From positions 1 through 17,281 of the forward strand of contig JAKLKT010000087.1 of the NCBI GenBank assembly GCA_023150495.1: 17,281 bases of DNA. The letters run 5' to 3'. The notes below the pieces were generated by a model, which did no database searches, was not told the origin of the DNA, and saw only the letters and a program-made list of their open reading frames with translations. This document shows positions 16,778-17,281 of the stretch, in pieces. Origin of the DNA: Planctomycetota bacterium (GTDB taxonomy: Bacteria > Planctomycetota > PLA2). How positions within the stretch are numbered: the stretch's first letter is position 1; the number at the start of each line of letters is the position of its first letter. Position numbers and translations under genes: made by a program.

Positions 16778-16783
16778 TAGACT
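16778..16783 (+). promoter_or_regulatory. TAGACT -10 box before the HEAT-repeat gene
   Basis: TAGACT ends 6 bases before the GTG at 16790, the same spacing class as the boxes before the aminotransferase, nfeD and floA. No Shine-Dalgarno sequence is present. A leaderless transcript is implied. Confidence 0.45.
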
Positions 16784-16789
16784 CAACCC

Positions 16790-17281
16790 GTGCGGTTGCG
16801 CGGGTGCCTGATCGTCGGCTTTCTCGTGGCGGGGGCGGGACACGCGCAGGACCCGGAGGTCGAGGCCTCGCTCGCGGATCTCTGCGCGTGGCGGGACAAC
16901 GCCGACGACGCGTACGCGCGCCTTGAGACCATTGGCCCGAGGGCTTTCGGCAACGTCCTCGCGAGGCTCCTCGACGACCAGTCTGACCGCGTGAAGGTCC
17001 GGCTCGCGACGCTCCTCGCCGGCTACGCCGCGTCCATGGACTCGACCGAGGCGCACCTGGGCGACCTGAGGAAGCTCCTCGCGCAGAAGGACCCCGCCGT
17101 GCTGGCGATCGCCTACCCCGTCTTCGGGAAGGCGGGGCCCTCGATCATCCCCGCGCTGGAGAGGCTCTTCGCCTCGCCCGATGCGGGCGTGCGGACGGCC
17201 GCGGCCCGCGCGCTCGGCGCGACCGGCCCGGCGGCATTCCCGCCGATCCGGAAGAACCTGCAGGCGGAGAGCGCATTCCGC
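16790..17281 (+). CDS. Exported HEAT-repeat protein, 3' end cut by window edge
   Basis: The frame is open from the GTG at 16790 to the last base (164 codons). A short signal peptide (VRLRGCLIVGFLVAGAGHAQ) is followed by helical pairs typical of HEAT/PBS-lyase repeats: GNVLARLLDDQSDRVKVRLA, LLAQKDPAVLAIAYPVFGKA, IIPALERLFASPDAGVRTAA and RALGATGPAAFPPIRKNL. Such repeats form protein-binding solenoids; exported versions are abundant in Planctomycetota-like genomes. The rest of the protein, and so any additional domain, is outside the window. Confidence 0.75.
   Translation, partial: MRLRGCLIVGFLVAGAGHAQDPEVEASLADLCAWRDNADDAYARLETIGPRAFGNVLARLLDDQSDRVKVRLATLLAGYAASMDSTEAHLGDLRKLLAQKDPAVLAIAYPVFGKAGPSIIPALERLFASPDAGVRTAAARALGATGPAAFPPIRKNLQAESAFR

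Overview
The window is about 17.3 kb of very GC-rich, densely coding bacterial DNA. Codon use is strongly G/C-ending and most gaps are under 100 bases. A diderm cell is suggested by a lipobox protein and several exported or membrane proteins. The gene set is mostly housekeeping: a type-3 ProRS, LeuRS, tRNA-Ala, NfeD proteins and FloA, mixed with lineage-specific exported proteins (DUF3352-like, HEAT repeats, coiled-coil tail-anchored). The style resembles uncultured Planctomycetota or a neighbouring phylum, but there is no marker here that proves it. No phage, transposon, CRISPR array or defence locus is visible.

Left block, minus strand (1-6084): a partial DUF3352-like membrane protein; a class I aminotransferase broken by an internal deletion; a 512-residue lipoprotein with a 24-glycine linker and a predicted beta-propeller; then, in front of that lipoprotein, a clear cobalamin (B12) riboswitch at 4639-4776. 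Upstream of the riboswitch are a tail-anchored coiled-coil protein and a small two-helix membrane protein.

Middle block: an SseB-family protein on the plus strand (6311-7069) faces a minus-strand leuS-proS pair whose stop and start codons overlap (ATGA). As read, proS has a one-base frameshift. Divergent from leuS are a promoter and a tRNA-Ala(GGC), then an exported protein with a Cys/His cluster and a 60-residue protein on the plus strand. They converge on an NADP-binding, F420-reductase-like oxidoreductase.

Right block, plus strand: a consensus-like promoter followed about 60 bases later by a perfect intrinsic terminator (13134-13253) suggests a small RNA. Next comes a membrane-microdomain operon: long NfeD with an intact Ser-Lys protease dyad, short NfeD, FloA, and a translationally coupled small membrane protein with a proline-rich tail. 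A signal-peptide HEAT-repeat protein runs off the right edge.

The observation most worth following is the B12 riboswitch controlling a stand-alone, long-linker beta-propeller lipoprotein. This arrangement is reminiscent of the Bacteroidota surface B12-binding protein BtuG, but here no btuB is beside it. A second theme is a TAGAMT (-10-like) box 6-8 bases before the start codon of four genes that lack a good Shine-Dalgarno sequence, as expected for leaderless mRNAs.
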